A DNA stretch of 8,628 nt, from NCBI GenBank assembly GCA_023437865.1, contig JAEZFE010000103.1, positions 1 to 8,628 of the forward strand. The letters run 5' to 3'. Source of the stretch: Pseudomonadota bacterium (GTDB taxonomy: Bacteria > Pseudomonadota > Alphaproteobacteria > Rhodospirillales > Magnetospirillaceae). This document shows, one piece after another, positions 1 through 6,524 of this stretch (position 1 is its first letter; every line of letters starts with the position of its first letter). Under the pieces are notes generated by a model. The model was not told where the DNA came from and searched no databases. It was given only the letters and a program-made list of their open reading frames with translations. The translations under genes and the position numbers were made by a program.

Positions 1-446
1 GCCTTATGCTGCAGGGCAAAATCGGCGGCCACCATGGCCAGGGAGTAAGCCTCGGCACCGATCGAGGCAGCGGCGCTCCATATCTGCAGCGGCTCACCGC
101 CGAGGCCGATCCGCTCCACCAGCCCTAGTTGGGGCAGGACCGTTTCGGCGAGGAAGTGGAAATGGTCCGGCTCGCGGAAGAAATCCGTTTTGTTGGTGGT
201 GATGGCGTCGATGATGAAGTCGCCCTCGTGGGCCAGCCCTTCCTGCTGGAACACGTAAGTGCAGTAGGAGCGAAAGTCGGCGAAACCCAGCGCGCGCACG
301 CGGCGGCGCAGCCGGCCCTCGACCATGGCCTTCTTGACCGGCGGCAGGAGAATTCCGGCATGGCCGTTAACGAAATTGGCCACGCGGTCAAAATCCCGGC
401 GGGACAGCAGGAGGGCGCGGGGATCGCCGTCGCTCTGGCCGGTCAT
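1..446 (-). CDS. cheR: CheR chemoreceptor methyltransferase (N-terminal part, cut by window edge)
   Basis: CheR transfers methyl groups from S-adenosylmethionine to glutamates on chemoreceptors, giving adaptation together with CheB. Only 148 codons are in the window; the C-terminal part, including the receptor-tether-binding beta subdomain, lies beyond position 1. Reading minus from 446 gives MTGQSDGDPRALLLSRRDF, then the family hallmark TTNKTDFFREPDHF at residues 83-96 and the SAM-binding loop IWSAAASIGAEAYSLAM at 122-138. Salmonella CheR has ASTGEEPYS at this loop, so here Thr is Ile, the first Glu is Ala and Pro is Ala, while the Gly and second Glu are kept. The start is set by an ATGA overlap with the stop of the upstream cheW and by AAGGGG seven bases before the ATG, implying translational coupling. 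It is the last gene of the operon inside the window. Identity is near certain; catalytic completeness cannot be judged. Confidence 0.95.
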   Translation of the reverse strand, partial: MTGQSDGDPRALLLSRRDFDRVANFVNGHAGILLPPVKKAMVEGRLRRRVRALGFADFRSYCTYVFQQEGLAHEGDFIIDAITTNKTDFFREPDHFHFLAETVLPQLGLVERIGLGGEPLQIWSAAASIGAEAYSLAMVAADFALQHK

Positions 447-934
447 GAGCCCACCCCTTCCGGTAGCAGGGCGGCGTCCTCGCTGGTGAACAGCCTGCCG
501 AGGTCGAAGACGACGACGAAGCGTCCCGACCGCCGCCCGATGGCGTGGATGTAGTCCGACCGCCAGCGGGTGCCGATCTCCGGCGGCGCGTCGATGCTGC
601 GTTCGTGAAGCTCCGTCACTTCGAACACACGGTCGGCCACCAGTCCCAGCACCAGCCGGCGGTCGCCGGTCATGATTTCGGTGACGAGGATGCGGCTGTG
701 TTCGGTGGAGACATCGGCGGCCAGGCCGAGCTTGAGCCGCAGGCTGACCACCGGCACCGCCTCGCCGCGCACGTCGATGACCCCCATCAGGAAGGGCGGC
801 GCGTTGGGCAAGGCGGCCACGGGCTGCAGGTCCAATATTTCCCGCACGGCATTCACGCCGATGGCAAACACCTCGTGGCCGATGCCCAGGGTGACGAACT
901 TTCCCGAGGCGGCGGTCGCGGCGTGGGCTGGCAT
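443..934 (-). CDS. cheW: CheW coupling protein (second copy, after the MCP)
   Basis: This is a cytoplasmic scaffold that links chemoreceptor tips to the CheA P5 domain. The 163-residue product is a single CheW domain. Typical landmarks are VREILD near residues 30-35, GVIDVRGEAVPVVSLRLKLG at 51-70 (the NLRG-type loop reads DVRG) and LVADRVFEVTE later on. It is a paralogue of the cheW at 3056-3508, sharing VREILD, the VP..LRLK.G core, ADRV.EVTE and an IG..W...YI.(G/A)IG segment, but it has a longer tail. An upstream ATG at 946 would add four residues. The ATG at 934 is preferred because a perfect GGAGG lies five bases before it, whereas the ATG at 946 has no usable site. It starts 15 bases after the MCP stop and overlaps cheR by ATGA. 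Having a second coupling protein directly after the receptor suggests that the two CheWs divide the work, but that is inference. Confidence 0.93.
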   Translation of the reverse strand: MPAHAATAASGKFVTLGIGHEVFAIGVNAVREILDLQPVAALPNAPPFLMGVIDVRGEAVPVVSLRLKLGLAADVSTEHSRILVTEIMTGDRRLVLGLVADRVFEVTELHERSIDAPPEIGTRWRSDYIHAIGRRSGRFVVVFDLGRLFTSEDAALLPEGVGS

Positions 935-939
935 GGCTG

Positions 940-944
940 CCTCC
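940..944 (-). promoter_or_regulatory. Ribosome binding site deciding the second cheW start
   Basis: On the minus strand GGAGG is followed by CAGCC and then the ATG at 934, an ideal five-base spacing. The competing ATG at 946 lies just upstream of this site and has only TAGG two bases before it. This supports the shorter, 163-residue protein. Confidence 0.7.
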
Positions 945-949
945 ATCGC

Positions 950-3028
950 CTAGAAGCGCTCGAACTCGGCATCGCTCCGGCCGGCCGAAGCGCCCATCAG
1001 GTCGAGATGGATTCCTTCCTTGCGCCCGGAATTGACCGGCCGGGCCTTGGCCGGCTTCGCCAGGGTGCCCAGGGCATGGGGCACCTTGCCCGGCTTGGCG
1101 GCCTTGGCGGGGGCTGTGCGGGCGGTAGCCCGGGGGCGCGCCACCGCTGTGGTCGGCACCGCGGTTTCCCCGCTGACATGGAAGAAAGCGATACTTTTCA
1201 GCATCTGTTCGGATTGGGCGGCAAGTTCCTCGGAGGTGGCCGCCATCTGTTCCGAGGCGCCGGCATTCTGCTGGGTCACCGTATCCAGCTGCTGGATCGC
1301 CTGGTTAATTTGTTCGGCGCCTATGTCCTGCTCGCGGCAGGCGGCCGAGATCTCCTCGATCAAATCTGCGGTCTTTTTAATGTCGGGCACCAGCTTGGCC
1401 AGCATTTGACCGGCATCCTGGGCGCTTTTCACCGTGTCGGAGGACAGCGAACTGATCTCGGTGGCGGCTGCTTGGCTGCGTTCGGCCAGCTTGCGCACCT
1501 CGGACGCCACCACGGCGAAGCCCTTGCCGTGCTCGCCGGCTCGGGCGGCCTCGACCGCCGCGTTCAGCGCCAGCAGGTCGGTCTGGCGGGCGATCTCCTG
1601 CACGATGACGATTTTTTCGGCGATGGTCTGCATGGCGAGCACAGCCTTTTCCACCGCGTCGCCACTGCGTTGGGCATCGGAGGCGGACTGGCGGGCGATC
1701 TTCTCGGTCTGGCTGGCGTTGTCGGCGTTCTGTTTGATGTTGGCGGCCATCTGCTCCATGGCCGAGGAAGCCTGCTCGGTGGCCGAGGCCTGCTCGGTGG
1801 CCCCTTGAGACAGCTCCTCGGCGCTGGAGGACAGTTCCTCGCTACCGGCCGACACGTTGCCGGAGGCGCTGGATACTTCTCCCACGACCGTTCGCAGGCG
1901 CTCCACCATTTCATTGAGGCTGTAGAGCAGGTCGGCGATCTCGTCTTGGCTGGTGACGGGGGCGGTCTCGGTCAGGTCGCCGTTGGAGACGGCCTGCGCC
2001 AGCACTCCGGCGCGGGCGACCCCGCGGTTGATGCTGATGCTGATCCACGTCCCCGCCGCAATGGCGATTAGCAGCGAGGCCACCAGCACGCCGATCAGCG
2101 TGGCCCGAGTGGTCCGATAGGCGGCATCGCTGTTTTCCTTGTCGCTGTTCATGCTTTTGCGGGCGGCCGCGATCATGTCGTCCAACTGCGCTTCGGTCTG
2201 CAGCCGCAGGGGGCGGATTTCCTTCCGAAGTATGGTGTAGGCGCGGGCATTACTGTTGTCGCGCCCCAGCGCCCGCACCTGTTCGTCCAGCTTGACCAGC
2301 TTGGTCAGCAAGGCGTCAAACGCCTCCAGCCGTCGCCGGTCGTCATCGGGCAGCGCCTTGTCGAAACGCCCGCGGATGGCGGCTAATTCTTGGAAATGGG
2401 CCTGGGTATCCTTATCCAGGCGGGCGATGGCGGCGTCATCTGTCTCCAGCAGGATGTCGCGTTCGACCCGCTGGATTTCGGCCAGCAGCAACAGCATGCG
2501 GGTGGCTGGCAGCGCCAAATGGGGGGCATCGGCGCGGGCGGCCAGGGCGCGTAGTGGCTCGCCGAGTGCTGCGAACGCGCCATTGGCTTCGCCGTTCGCC
2601 AGTTCGCGGCCGACGGTCGTCGAGTTGCGCAACGCCATATCCCTGACCTTGCCCGCCCCCTCGTTATAGACATCCAGCATGCGCATGAACTCGTCTAAGC
2701 GCGCCTTTTCCTCGGGAGAGGCGATCTGGCGCAACAGCGCTTCCATCCTGCGGATCTCTTGGCCTTGGGTGTTCATGGCCGCGATTTCGCGCTGCATTCC
2801 CTCGGTGGTGTCCTCCAAGATCACGTAAGCCAAGCTGCGGCCGACCCCGCCAAGCATGTTGCGCATTTCGATGGCGAGCCGCCGCTTCTCGGCGGACACC
2901 TCGACGATCGCATCCAGCTTGTCGTTGATGGTCGACGTGGCTTGAATGGCGATGACGGCTGAGCCGATCATCAGCAGGATGATCGTACCGAAGGTGATCG
3001 CCAGCTTTAACTTGATGGTCATGCGCAT
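950..3028 (-). CDS. Methyl-accepting chemotaxis protein with a large periplasmic helical sensor
   Basis: This is an inner-membrane chemoreceptor of 692 residues that controls CheA through CheW. TM1 is at about 9-29, followed by a largely helical periplasmic region of about 280 residues (30-308). That is longer than a single four-helix-bundle sensor and has no Cache or PAS hallmark that I recognise. TM2 is at about 309-332, HAMP at about 333-385, and a cytoplasmic coiled coil at 386-616 whose hairpin tip carries [40 protein letters not shown] (about 477-517). Residues 617-687 are a disordered Ala/Pro/Lys-rich linker, and the protein ends in EFERF, matching the aromatic pattern of CheR-tethering pentapeptides. 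The ATG at 3028 is chosen because AGGGAGG lies seven bases upstream; a TTG at 3034 would be too close to it. It sits 27 bases after the first cheW, within the operon. The ligand is unknown. Confidence 0.95.
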   Translation of the reverse strand: MRMTIKLKLAITFGTIILLMIGSAVIAIQATSTINDKLDAIVEVSAEKRRLAIEMRNMLGGVGRSLAYVILEDTTEGMQREIAAMNTQGQEIRRMEALLRQIASPEEKARLDEFMRMLDVYNEGAGKVRDMALRNSTTVGRELANGEANGAFAALGEPLRALAARADAPHLALPATRMLLLLAEIQRVERDILLETDDAAIARLDKDTQAHFQELAAIRGRFDKALPDDDRRRLEAFDALLTKLVKLDEQVRALGRDNSNARAYTILRKEIRPLRLQTEAQLDDMIAAARKSMNSDKENSDAAYRTTRATLIGVLVASLLIAIAAGTWISISINRGVARAGVLAQAVSNGDLTETAPVTSQDEIADLLYSLNEMVERLRTVVGEVSSASGNVSAGSEELSSSAEELSQGATEQASATEQASSAMEQMAANIKQNADNASQTEKIARQSASDAQRSGDAVEKAVLAMQTIAEKIVIVQEIARQTDLLALNAAVEAARAGEHGKGFAVVASEVRKLAERSQAAATEISSLSSDTVKSAQDAGQMLAKLVPDIKKTADLIEEISAACREQDIGAEQINQAIQQLDTVTQQNAGASEQMAATSEELAAQSEQMLKSIAFFHVSGETAVPTTAVARPRATARTAPAKAAKPGKVPHALGTLAKPAKARPVNSGRKEGIHLDLMGASAGRSDAEFERF

Positions 3029-3055
3029 TTCCAAGCCTCCCTTGCGGGCATCGCT

Positions 3056-3508
3056 TCACTCGCGATCCGCCAGCACCTGCTCCATGTTCAGCATGATGAT
3101 GAAATCGCCGCCGCGCTTGCCGATGCCGCCGATGTATTCCTGGTGCCAGTGCAGGCCAATGCGTGGGGTTTCCTCGATGGCGGCCGCTGAGATCTCGGTG
3201 ACCTCGTAAACGCGGTCGGCAAGTATTCCTACTGCCGTGGTTTCGCCCTGTATCTCGGCGTCGATCACCACGATGCGGGTTTCGGCAGTTGAAGGGCGCG
3301 GCTTCATGCCGAATTTCAATCTTAGGTCGGCCAACGGCACCACCTTGCCGCGCACGTTGATCAGGCCGTTGACGAAGGGCTGGCTGCGAGGGACCTCGGT
3401 GACCGGGACCATGTCCAATATTTCGCGAACGCAATGGGCGTCGATGGCAAATATCTCGCCTTGCAGCTCCAGCGTCAGCACCTCGCGCATGGGTCCGGAA
3501 TCGTCCAT
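3056..3508 (-). CDS. cheW: CheW coupling protein (first copy, between CheA and the MCP)
   Basis: This 150-residue single-domain CheW bridges receptor and CheA in the chemotaxis array. Landmarks are VREILD (28-33), GLINVRGKVVPLADLRLKFG (48-67) with the conserved NVRG loop, and ILADRVYEVTE in the second half. The protein has essentially no extension beyond the domain. GAGGAG lies six bases before the ATG at 3508. The gene begins 13 bases after the cheA stop, and its own stop is 27 bases before the MCP start, so it is co-transcribed with both. It keeps the conventional NVRG loop, unlike the second copy, which makes it the more canonical of the two. Whether both CheWs enter the same array cannot be told from sequence. 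Confidence 0.95.
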   Translation of the reverse strand: MDDSGPMREVLTLELQGEIFAIDAHCVREILDMVPVTEVPRSQPFVNGLINVRGKVVPLADLRLKFGMKPRPSTAETRIVVIDAEIQGETTAVGILADRVYEVTEISAAAIEETPRIGLHWHQEYIGGIGKRGGDFIIMLNMEQVLADRE

Positions 3509-3521
3509 CGGTTTCTCCTCG

Positions 3522-5474
3522 TCAGGATGCCTTCTGCCGAATTTCCTGGCGGCGGCCTTCGGCGATCAGGTTCACCACATCCAGGATCAGCGCCACCGCG
3601 CCGTCACCCAGGATGGTGGCGCCCGAGAAGGTGGTGACGTTGGCATGCAACTTGGACAGTGACTTGATCACCGTCTGGTGGTCGCCAATGATCTGGTCCA
3701 CCACCAGTCCGACTCGCCGGTCCCCGGCGGCGACGATCACTACCTTGGGATAGGGATCTGGCGGAGTCGTCACCTGGAACAGCTCACGCAGGCGCAGGAA
3801 CGGCACCAAATCGCCACGGATGTTGAGGAAGCTGTGGCCGATTGAGCGCAGGTTGTCGGCGTCGGACAGCTCGACGCATTCTTCCACCGTGGACAACGGG
3901 ATGACGTAACGGCCGCGCCCGACGCGGACCAGCAGGCCGTCTATGATGGCGAGCGTCAGCGGTAGGCGCAACGCGACCTGCGATCCCTGGCCCGGCGTGC
4001 TATCCAGATCGATGAAGCCGTGCAGGCCGTCGATGGCGCGCTTGACCACGTCCATGCCGACACCGCGCCCGGACACGCTGGTCACTGCGGCAGCGGTGGA
4101 AAAGCCGGGCCGGAATATCATCTGGAACAACTCGGAATCTGGGATATCGGCGAATTCGGATAGCCACCCGGCCTCCACCGCCTTGGCACGGATGCGCTCG
4201 CGGTTCATCCCTCGTCCGTCGTCGCGGATCAAGATCATCACCTGGGCTCCGGCATGGCGCGCTTCCAGCGACAGGGTGCCGGTCCGCTCCTTGCCTGCCG
4301 CCTTGCGGTCTTCCGCCGTTTCCAGGCCGTGGTCGATGGCGTTGCGGATCAGGTGCAGCAGGGGATCGCCCAGGCTTTCGATGACGGTCTTGTCCAATTC
4401 CGTCTCTTCGCCCGCGGTCACCAGCCGCACGTCCTTGCCCAATTCCTGGGAAAGGTCGTGCACCACCCGGCGGAAGCGCGTGAACAACTGGCCGATGGGA
4501 ACCATGCGGATGCCCATGGTGGCGTTCCGTAGTTCCGATGACAGGCGCTCGATGTCCTCCGAGACGGAACGCAGCGTCGGGTCCGGGTTGCCCTGGGTCA
4601 GCTGCCGCAGGCGGGATTGGGCGATGACCAGCTCGCCCACCCTGTCCATCAGATTATCGATGCGTTCGGCGGGGACGCGGATGCTGCTGCCGGCCGGTTG
4701 GGCTGGGGCACATTTCGCCGGGGAAGGAGATGGGGCCGAGACCGGGACCGGCTGGAGCGCCGTCTCCGGCTCGGGCTCGACCGCCCGGACGGACAGCTCC
4801 ATCTCGTCGAGGACGAACATGAAGACATTGTCGATGGCTGAGAGTGGTTGCGTGGTGGTCAGCCGGACCCGCCATTTCAGGTAACAGCGTTCCGCATCCA
4901 GCTCCTCGAGCGGTGGCACGACACCGATGTCGGCGGCGACCTGGCAGTCGCCCATTTCGCGCAACTCGTCCAGCAATAGCAGCGGATTGGTGCCACGCAG
5001 CAAGACATCGTCCGCCAGGGTAAAGGCGATGTCGTAGGTGGTGAGGGGGAGGGGGGGCGCGGGCGGCGGTGCCGCCGGAGCCTGTGGCGTCCCCGAGCCG
5101 CTGCCACAGACGCGCTGCAGGGCCTCCAGCACGCCAAGGCCGATCACCTCGGAGGCATCCGCGGGAGATTGGATCAGCTGCCGCATGAAATCCTTGGCCG
5201 CCAGAGCGTTGGACACCAATTCCCGGCTCGGCTGCTCCCCGCTCTTGCGCAGGCGGTCAAAGGTGTTCTCCACCACGTGGGCGAAGGTGGCCAGGTCCTC
5301 GAAGCCGAACATGGCGCCCGAGCCCTTGAGGGTGTGCAGGGCGCGGAACGCCGTGTCGATCAGGTCGCGGTCGTCCGGTCGCGCATCCAGATCGAGCAGG
5401 GCGTCCTCCAACTGCGCCAGCAGGTCCTGCGCCTCCTGGCGAAAAGTCTCGGCGGGATCGGGCGCGCCGGACAT
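3522..5474 (-). CDS. cheA: CheA chemotaxis histidine kinase with a non-canonical second domain
   Basis: This 650-residue cytoplasmic kinase autophosphorylates under receptor control and passes phosphate to CheY. The P1 (Hpt) domain covers 1 to about 105, with the phospho-histidine H47 in AFRALHTLKGSGAMFG. A Pro/Ala linker follows, then an 85-90 residue domain at about 146-232 (YDIAFTLADDVLLRGTNPLL, and a later LDAERCYLKW). This replaces the classical CheY-binding P2 and matches a type I associate with a subset of non-enteric CheAs. P3 dimerisation helices are at about 264-330. The HATPase domain shows its N box in HLIRNAIDHGLE (374-385), G1 in DDGRGMN (418-424) and G2 in GRGVGMDVV (469-477). 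A CheW-like P5 follows at about 506-640. All catalytic motifs look intact. The start ATG shares its A with the cheY stop (TAATG), indicating translational coupling. An upstream in-frame extension would lie inside cheY and is rejected. Confidence 0.96.
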   Translation of the reverse strand: MSGAPDPAETFRQEAQDLLAQLEDALLDLDARPDDRDLIDTAFRALHTLKGSGAMFGFEDLATFAHVVENTFDRLRKSGEQPSRELVSNALAAKDFMRQLIQSPADASEVIGLGVLEALQRVCGSGSGTPQAPAAPPPAPPLPLTTYDIAFTLADDVLLRGTNPLLLLDELREMGDCQVAADIGVVPPLEELDAERCYLKWRVRLTTTQPLSAIDNVFMFVLDEMELSVRAVEPEPETALQPVPVSAPSPSPAKCAPAQPAGSSIRVPAERIDNLMDRVGELVIAQSRLRQLTQGNPDPTLRSVSEDIERLSSELRNATMGIRMVPIGQLFTRFRRVVHDLSQELGKDVRLVTAGEETELDKTVIESLGDPLLHLIRNAIDHGLETAEDRKAAGKERTGTLSLEARHAGAQVMILIRDDGRGMNRERIRAKAVEAGWLSEFADIPDSELFQMIFRPGFSTAAAVTSVSGRGVGMDVVKRAIDGLHGFIDLDSTPGQGSQVALRLPLTLAIIDGLLVRVGRGRYVIPLSTVEECVELSDADNLRSIGHSFLNIRGDLVPFLRLRELFQVTTPPDPYPKVVIVAAGDRRVGLVVDQIIGDHQTVIKSLSKLHANVTTFSGATILGDGAVALILDVVNLIAEGRRQEIRQKAS

Positions 5475-5839
5475 TATCCCAGGACCTTCTTGGCGATGGC
5501 CAGCAGGCGTTCCGGCTGGAAGGGCTTGGTGATCCACGCCGTCGCCCCGGCGCTCTTGGCCTCGCCTTTCTTGTCCTCATCCGATTCGGTGGTCAGGAAG
5601 ACGATGGGAACGCCCTTGTAGTCGCCGATTGCCCGCAATTCGCGGATGAACGACAGGCCATCCATGTTGGGCATGTTGAGATCGGTGATGACAAGGTCGG
5701 CGCTGACCGACCGGGCCTTGCAGAGGGCATCCCGCCCGTCCACCGCCTCGACCACCGAGTAACCGCCGCCGGTCAGCGTGAGGCGCACCATCTGGCGCAT
5801 GCTTGCGGAATCATCGACGCACAACACCGTCTTGCTCAT
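5474..5839 (-). CDS. cheY: CheY single-domain response regulator
   Basis: This 121-residue stand-alone receiver is the expected phosphate acceptor from CheA. It acts in the cytoplasm on the flagellar switch, or on another output if this is not a motility cluster. Acidic pocket residues D9 and D10 (CVDDS), phosphoacceptor D53 (ITDLNMPNMDG), T83 and K105 (ITKPF) are all present, so it should be fully phosphorylatable. No output domain follows; the protein ends at VLG with a TAA that overlaps the cheA ATG by one base. GAGGA lies seven bases before the ATG at 5839, and the upstream STAS gene ends 10 bases earlier. An in-frame extension to 5932 runs back into the STAS gene, lacks family similarity and is rejected. 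The complete set of active-site residues contrasts with the degenerate receiver at 6737-7450. Confidence 0.95.
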   Translation of the reverse strand: MSKTVLCVDDSASMRQMVRLTLTGGGYSVVEAVDGRDALCKARSVSADLVITDLNMPNMDGLSFIRELRAIGDYKGVPIVFLTTESDEDKKGEAKSAGATAWITKPFQPERLLAIAKKVLG

Positions 5840-5849
5840 GGAACCATCC

Positions 5850-6158
5850 TCATTGTTCGCGGGACCGAAGGCCGAGCGCATCGGCATCAAGGCCGCACCG
5901 CTCCAGCAGTGCCGTGAACGCCGGGTTGGCATTCGCGACTTCCAAGCGCGCCCCCATTTTTTCTGCCGTTTTCACAGCCGAAGCCAAAATCTGCACAAAG
6001 GTGATGTCGCCGGATTGGAAGTATTCGGCGTCGAGAAGCAGGACACACTTGTTGCCCAGGCATTCGGCCAAGCGGTTCTTCAACTCACCGCAAGTGCGGA
6101 TGTCGTTCATCGTGGGAAGGGGAATGTACCTCTCTGTCTCCACCAAGAATGGCGCCAT
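5850..6158 (-). CDS. STAS-domain protein, first gene of the che operon
   Basis: This 102-residue protein has the STAS (anti-sigma-factor antagonist/MlaB-like) pattern: an N-terminal strand and helix (MNDIRTCGELKNRLAECLG, 17-35), a strand CVLLLDAEYFQSGDITFVQIL (38-58), and a helix and strand giving GARLEVANANPAFTALLERCGL. In SpoIIAA-type antagonists the loop reads (I/V)DSSGLG with a phosphorylatable Ser. Here the corresponding segment is SGDITFVQIL, so the usual Ser position seems to be Ile, with Thr next to it. That argues against a simple partner-switch by serine phosphorylation. Short STAS proteins recur at the head of some che operons, but their role is poorly defined. The ATG at 6158 has GGTGAG eight bases upstream; the next Met (17) has no ribosome binding site. 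It is co-directional with cheY, which follows 10 bases after its stop. Confidence 0.82.
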   Translation of the reverse strand: MAPFLVETERYIPLPTMNDIRTCGELKNRLAECLGNKCVLLLDAEYFQSGDITFVQILASAVKTAEKMGARLEVANANPAFTALLERCGLDADALGLRSREQ

Positions 6159-6207
6159 GTTATCGACTCACCACATGCGGGAAGAATTAGGTAAAGTCAC
6201 TCATGTG

Positions 6208-6234
6208 CTATCGACGAAGACTGCAATGAATTGA
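6208..6234 (-). promoter_or_regulatory. Candidate sigma-28 (FliA-like) promoter for the che operon
   Basis: Minus-strand TCAATTCA (6234-6227), an exact 11-base spacer and GTCGATAG (6215-6208) resemble the FliA consensus TAAAGTTT-N11-GCCGATAA. The -10 half matches 6 of 8 and the -35 half 4 of 8. The predicted start would fall near 6201, leaving a leader of about 43 bases before the STAS ATG, a sensible place for the operon promoter. A second GTCGATAA (7 of 8) lies at 6160-6167, directly before the ATG, but has no matching -35. The assignment rests on a partial consensus match only. Confidence 0.3.
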
Positions 6235-6339
6235 TAGGTTGTCTGGCGCCTTACAGTTCCGCCCGTTGCGGCAAACCATTCGCAGGAAATTTCACCTGAA
6301 AAGGGTAGCGATCCCCAAACAGCGTTCAATCTTGCTTTT

Positions 6340-6366
6340 GTAAGGAATTTGAATGGAGAACCTTAC
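6340..6366 (+). repeat. Inverted repeat covering the ribosome binding site of a mini-ORF
   Basis: GTAAGG at 6340-6345 and CCTTAC at 6361-6366 form a perfect 6-bp stem around a 15-base loop. T-G wobbles could extend the base of the stem by two pairs (6338-6339 with 6367-6368). As RNA, the left arm contains most of the Shine-Dalgarno sequence AAGGA (6342-6346), and the loop contains the ATG at 6353. The fold could hide the ribosome binding site, or the dyad could be a protein operator. The stem is short, so chance is possible. Confidence 0.4.
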
Positions 6367-6427
6367 GGTTATGCCAAAGATGCCGTCGTATGATGGCGTG
6401 TGCATCGACAGGAAGTGCGCCCTATAG
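6353..6427 (+). CDS. Possible 24-residue mini-ORF or leader peptide
   Basis: ATG at 6353 opens MENLTVMPKMPSYDGVCIDR followed by KCAL and a TAG. AAGGA lies six bases before the ATG, a good spacing in a region that otherwise has no genes. The peptide is soluble-looking with two cysteines and matches nothing I recognise. The inverted repeat that overlaps its ribosome binding site and start codon would give a way to control translation. It could be a leader peptide, a small protein, a remnant of a longer gene, or chance. The reading frame is too short for codon statistics. Confidence 0.25.
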   Translation: MENLTVMPKMPSYDGVCIDRKCAL

Positions 6428-6438
6428 ATTAAGCCATC

Positions 6439-6510
6439 TACAAATTGTATATAGTATTGATGAGGGTTGTATGTGGCGTGTTTGCAGTTTGTAAAAAATT
6501 TTAATTTGTA
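6439..6510 (+). repeat. Periodic TTGTA boxes and a TACAA-A-TTGTA palindrome
   Basis: TTGTA begins at 6445, 6467 and 6489, exactly 22 bases apart (about two helical turns), and a fourth copy begins at 6506. The first two extend to TTGTAT. The first copy is also the right half of a perfect 11-base palindrome, TACAAATTGTA, at 6439-6449. Regular spacing on one face of the helix is typical of cooperative operator arrays, and OmpR-family proteins bind direct repeats. The array lies about 230-300 bases upstream of the response regulator and just before the second mini-ORF. No binding protein is proven. Confidence 0.4.
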
Positions 6511-6524
6511 CTAAGGGTGCGATG

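Noticed and set aside
545..2071. A 508-codon plus-strand open frame opposite cheW and the MCP
   Set aside because: It mirrors the codon bias of the GC-rich genes on the other strand. Its protein is low-complexity (Gly, His, Leu-rich) with no domain pattern, while the minus strand gives a perfect MCP.
2664..3434. A 256-codon minus-strand frame overlapping the first cheW and the MCP
   Set aside because: Out-of-frame reading of two convincing genes; Arg/His-rich with no family features.
3943..4884. A 313-codon plus-strand open frame opposite cheA
   Set aside because: Antisense to the catalytic core of CheA; Ser/Arg-rich with no motif or ribosome binding site.
5475..5537. An N-terminal extension of CheA
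   Set aside because: It would lie inside cheY; the TAATG junction at 5474 is a standard coupled start.
5840..5932. An N-terminal extension of CheY upstream of its ATG at 5839
   Set aside because: It overlaps the STAS gene, and the ATG at 5839 has its own well-spaced GAGGA. CheY normally starts right before the first strand.
6423..6455. TATAGA and TATAGT as sigma-70 -10 boxes
   Set aside because: No acceptable -35 element at 16-18 bases upstream, and AT-rich DNA produces such hexamers often.
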